64,000 nt of DNA from Bacteroidota bacterium (GTDB lineage: Bacteria > Bacteroidota > Bacteroidia > B-17B0 > Aurantibacillaceae): positions 186,001 through 250,000 of the forward strand of contig JAAFIQ010000001.1 of assembly GCA_013298715.1 (NCBI GenBank), in the 5' to 3' direction. The position numbers and the translations under genes were made by a program. The notes under the pieces were generated by a model that was not told the DNA's origin, did not search any database, and worked only from the letters and a program-made list of their open reading frames with translations. Shown piece by piece: positions 62,901 to 64,000 of this stretch. The stretch's first letter is position 1. The number at the start of each line of letters is the position of its first letter.

Positions 62901-64000
62901 ATTTATTTATTGTAATTGAATAATCGTTTGAAGCGCTCAAAGGTGCGGTATTACCAGCAGTAAATATACTATTACCAACTACAACGCTGTTATAAAACGA
63001 ATCTTCATTCAATGGGTCTCCATAAAGTTTTTGCCAAACCATGTTGCCGGCATTATCTAGCTCAAACAGCATACCTTTTAAATTATTACCTGCACTAAAG
63101 CTATTAGAATAGCCTGAAAACAACAGATTGCCATTTGGCAAAATTTGAATATTTCTAGGCGTGTTGTTATTACCATTACCAACGTATTTGTTCGCCCAAA
63201 TTATGCCACCGTTGCTGTTTAACCTAAGTATTGTTAAGTCAGCATTTCCATTAGCGCTAGAAGATGTTCCCGCCACAATAATATCGTTATTAGCAAGTAC
63301 TTTTAAGCAATAACCCTTGTCATCAAAAGGTGTTGCAATGTTGTTTTCCCAAATTATATTACCATTTACATCTGTTTTAATTAAATGGATATCATCAGAA
63401 TTGGTGTTCGAAAACGAAATGTTTTGTCCTACAAAATAATATTCAGTTGCATTTGAGTTATTATCACATTGCCAACCGTTTTCCCATGTTACATCTACTA
63501 AACCAGTGAGTTTACTCCAAATAACATTTCCATTAGCATCAAGTTTTGAGAATAAAATATCTTTAAAATTTCCTGTGCGTGAAGCGTAACCTGTAACCAA
63601 TTGTTCACCATTAGGTAATCTTTTCCCATAAGCAATGTGCGCATCAATTGCGGTTGCATTGGTATAAAACCCGTTGCTAGAACTTAAACTTCCTGTTGGT
63701 GCAGAAAAATTTAAAATTGCACCCATAAAACCGGCGGCAATTCCTGATTCAGATCCATACAAAGTAGCAACCCCATTTTGATATGCGAAACTATTGATAA
63801 ATGATGTGTTTGGTGAAATAATATGATTTGAATAAATTACTTGTCCACAGGTATCTAAACACATAATGCCAGGCGCCATAGAAGAACCATTGTAGCCACT
63901 GGCACTAACGATTAGTCGGTTTGTGATATTATCGTAAAAAATGTTTTGTGTAATTATTCCACTAAAGTTTGGAATACTAGCACCATAAGTTTTACCAAAA
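59971..64000 (-). CDS. giant Ig-repeat T9SS type B cargo (5' partial)
   Basis: At least 1342 residues; the frame stays open past 63879 to the right edge, so the N-terminus is outside. The visible N-terminal part is a beta-propeller-like region with repeats such as LDANGNVIWSKL and TDVNGNIIWENN (about to residue 400 from the Met at 63879). A PKD-like unit follows, then nine Ig-like repeats of about 75-85 residues (ICxGxxxxLxAxGAxxYxW, about 460-1165), and a type B CHU_C domain (IPNTFTPNSDGLNDNWKV, IYNRWGQLIYTLKN). It is a surface or secreted adhesin-like protein exported by T9SS. Function is unknown. Confidence 0.85.
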   Translation of the reverse strand, partial: FGKTYGASIPNFSGIITQNIFYDNITNRLIVSASGYNGSSMAPGIMCLDTCGQVIYSNHIISPNTSFINSFAYQNGVATLYGSESGIAAGFMGAILNFSAPTGSLSSSNGFYTNATAIDAHIAYGKRLPNGEQLVTGYASRTGNFKDILFSKLDANGNVIWSKLTGLVDVTWENGWQCDNNSNATEYYFVGQNISFSNTNSDDIHLIKTDVNGNIIWENNIATPFDDKGYCLKVLANNDIIVAGTSSSANGNADLTILRLNSNGGIIWANKYVGNGNNNTPRNIQILPNGNLLFSGYSNSFSAGNNLKGMLFELDNAGNMVWQKLYGDPLNEDSFYNSVVVGNSIFTAGNTAPLSASNDYSITINKLSLNGSYNGGTCVVINSTFVKTSMNYVVFSASNIENNSVQLALPAVAQSTQIDQTILCGCPIASFTPQSFICVNQPISLINQSSNSPTSYTWSSTANNIPNPFLQNQTQIIFTTPGTYTLQLTAANCVGSDVIQKVIVVNPNPTITPTSNSPLCAGATLSLSAIGTGTFSWSGPSAFNSNLQNPTINNSQVSNSGNYTLSLINPSGCSSIGTVSVIVNPTPTISVSSNGPICSGSNLSLSSAVNSNLTWIGPSGFTSNLQSPTISNAQTSNSGIYSASTTNSLGCISTGTVNVIVSAIPNPSIAYTGSSPLCAGASASLSAFGATNYTWLPSINSSSSIVITPSTSTNYTLQSSNPGNCTNTIIYPVSVIPRPVISITGNSIICNGQSTQLNAVGAISYSWSPNLSNSISVSLTPSVSTTYSVSGTGLNGCTNTAIFSVLVNQNPTISISGNQTICVGQTTTLTANGANSYTWNAVNLSNQLILSPTVSTTINVVGTSALTGCSGMVNTTVFVQGFPTLTVVGNNAICSGQTTTLTALGASSCTWNAGAVTSSISIAPSSTTSYTVVGGNGIAGCTNTAVYQVTVSPSPIITINGKNNICFGNSSILTANGANVFIWNTGLTSTSIEVTPLTTTFYSVMGTNPTTGCSNSSTFTVNVNQLPLITVTGPDVICEKQNATLIAGGANTYTWNESVSSNSISISPLSSTTYTVVGQNTQTGCSATKLYDLSVAKVPTLSITGKTTICQGENLKLYVTGASNYIWENTSGNEIVVLTPTTNGAMSVEGFNDAGCKGFTSINYTVNPVTKASFVSDSTLIDCTYLYKFAGVSNTLINNYEWYLNGNFKSNANELYVPLEHNEEERIDLKVKNIYGCTSSFTRKIKTDNLFENLVYIPNTFTPNSDGLNDNWKVISECLENHTCYIYNRWGQLIYTLKNKTDSWDGMYKGELVKDDIYTFKLVGNFYNKKTFEKVGKILVQK

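Noticed and set aside
59552-64000. Prophage or genomic island at the right end
   Set aside because: The XRE regulator is the only phage-like gene; neighbours are T9SS cargo genes and no integrase, tRNA or attachment site is seen.

Overview
The window comes from an AT-rich member of the Bacteroidota. The evidence is a type IX secretion/gliding repertoire (GldF, GldG, a PorP/SprF protein, six T9SS cargo proteins with type A or type B C-terminal sorting domains), Bacteroidota promoter boxes (TTTG, then about 20 nt, then TAnnTTTG), and families typical of the phylum (DUF3822, DUF3078, DUF4465, DUF5522). MqnE implies menaquinone synthesis by the futalosine route, which argues against Flavobacteriaceae. 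I cannot name the genus. No tRNA, rRNA, CRISPR array, prophage or transposase gene was seen.

Layout. 1-4.7 kb: a 5'-truncated alpha-2-macroglobulin, a 262-bp mobile-looking repeat at its stop codon, and a small lipoprotein. 4.7-11.5 kb (minus): flippase, glycosyltransferase fragment, SiaB-like protein, deoxynucleoside kinase, epimerase, PAP2-like protein, GpsA, DEDD exonuclease, RNase HI. 11.6-22.3 kb: T9SS cargo, ornithine aminotransferase, lipoprotein, barrel protein, RecD-like helicase, DUF3822-RsmD, MqnE, DUF3078. 22.4-24.0 kb: a cobalamin riboswitch controlling a two-gene operon (Cys-rich CWC-DUF5522 protein and a secreted DUF4465 protein). 24.0-29.0 kb: a 1662-residue SprB-repeat protein. 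29.4-39.7 kb: desaturase, DEAD-box helicase, heptose-7-P kinase, UbiE/MenG, enoyl-CoA hydratase-like protein, lipoprotein, GldF-GldG, LspA, ferrochelatase. 39.7-43.9 kb: a second copy of the repeat, three small hypothetical proteins, and a coupled SDR/GT9/GT2 operon. 43.9-56.6 kb: TPR membrane protein, omega-amidase-like nitrilase, PorP/SprF with a tiny type B cargo, OlsB-like acyltransferase, EngB, a 1213-residue TraB fusion, methionine aminotransferase-like enzyme, peptidase T. 56.6-64 kb: a repeat remnant, PKD cargo, an EreA-like protein, an XRE regulator and a giant Ig-repeat type B cargo running off the right edge.

Most notable items. (1) A non-coding repeat family with about 15-bp terminal inverted repeats, internal long-range stems and 4-bp AAAT direct repeats. 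Two full copies both sit at gene 3' ends. Excising copy 1 in silico restores a TAA stop at the same codon; copy 2 has replaced the last residue of a protein with an element-encoded tail. (2) A B12-riboswitch operon with no TonB receptor beside it, encoding a Cys-rich protein and a T9SS-exported DUF4465 protein. (3) A GT2-GT9 junction whose conserved N-terminus is reachable only from a non-canonical start, apparently ATA overlapping the upstream TAG. (4) Several genes whose start codon lies 4-6 nt after a TAnnTTTG/A box, implying leaderless mRNAs. (5) A TraB/GumN domain fused to three repeated domains and a helical-repeat tail.
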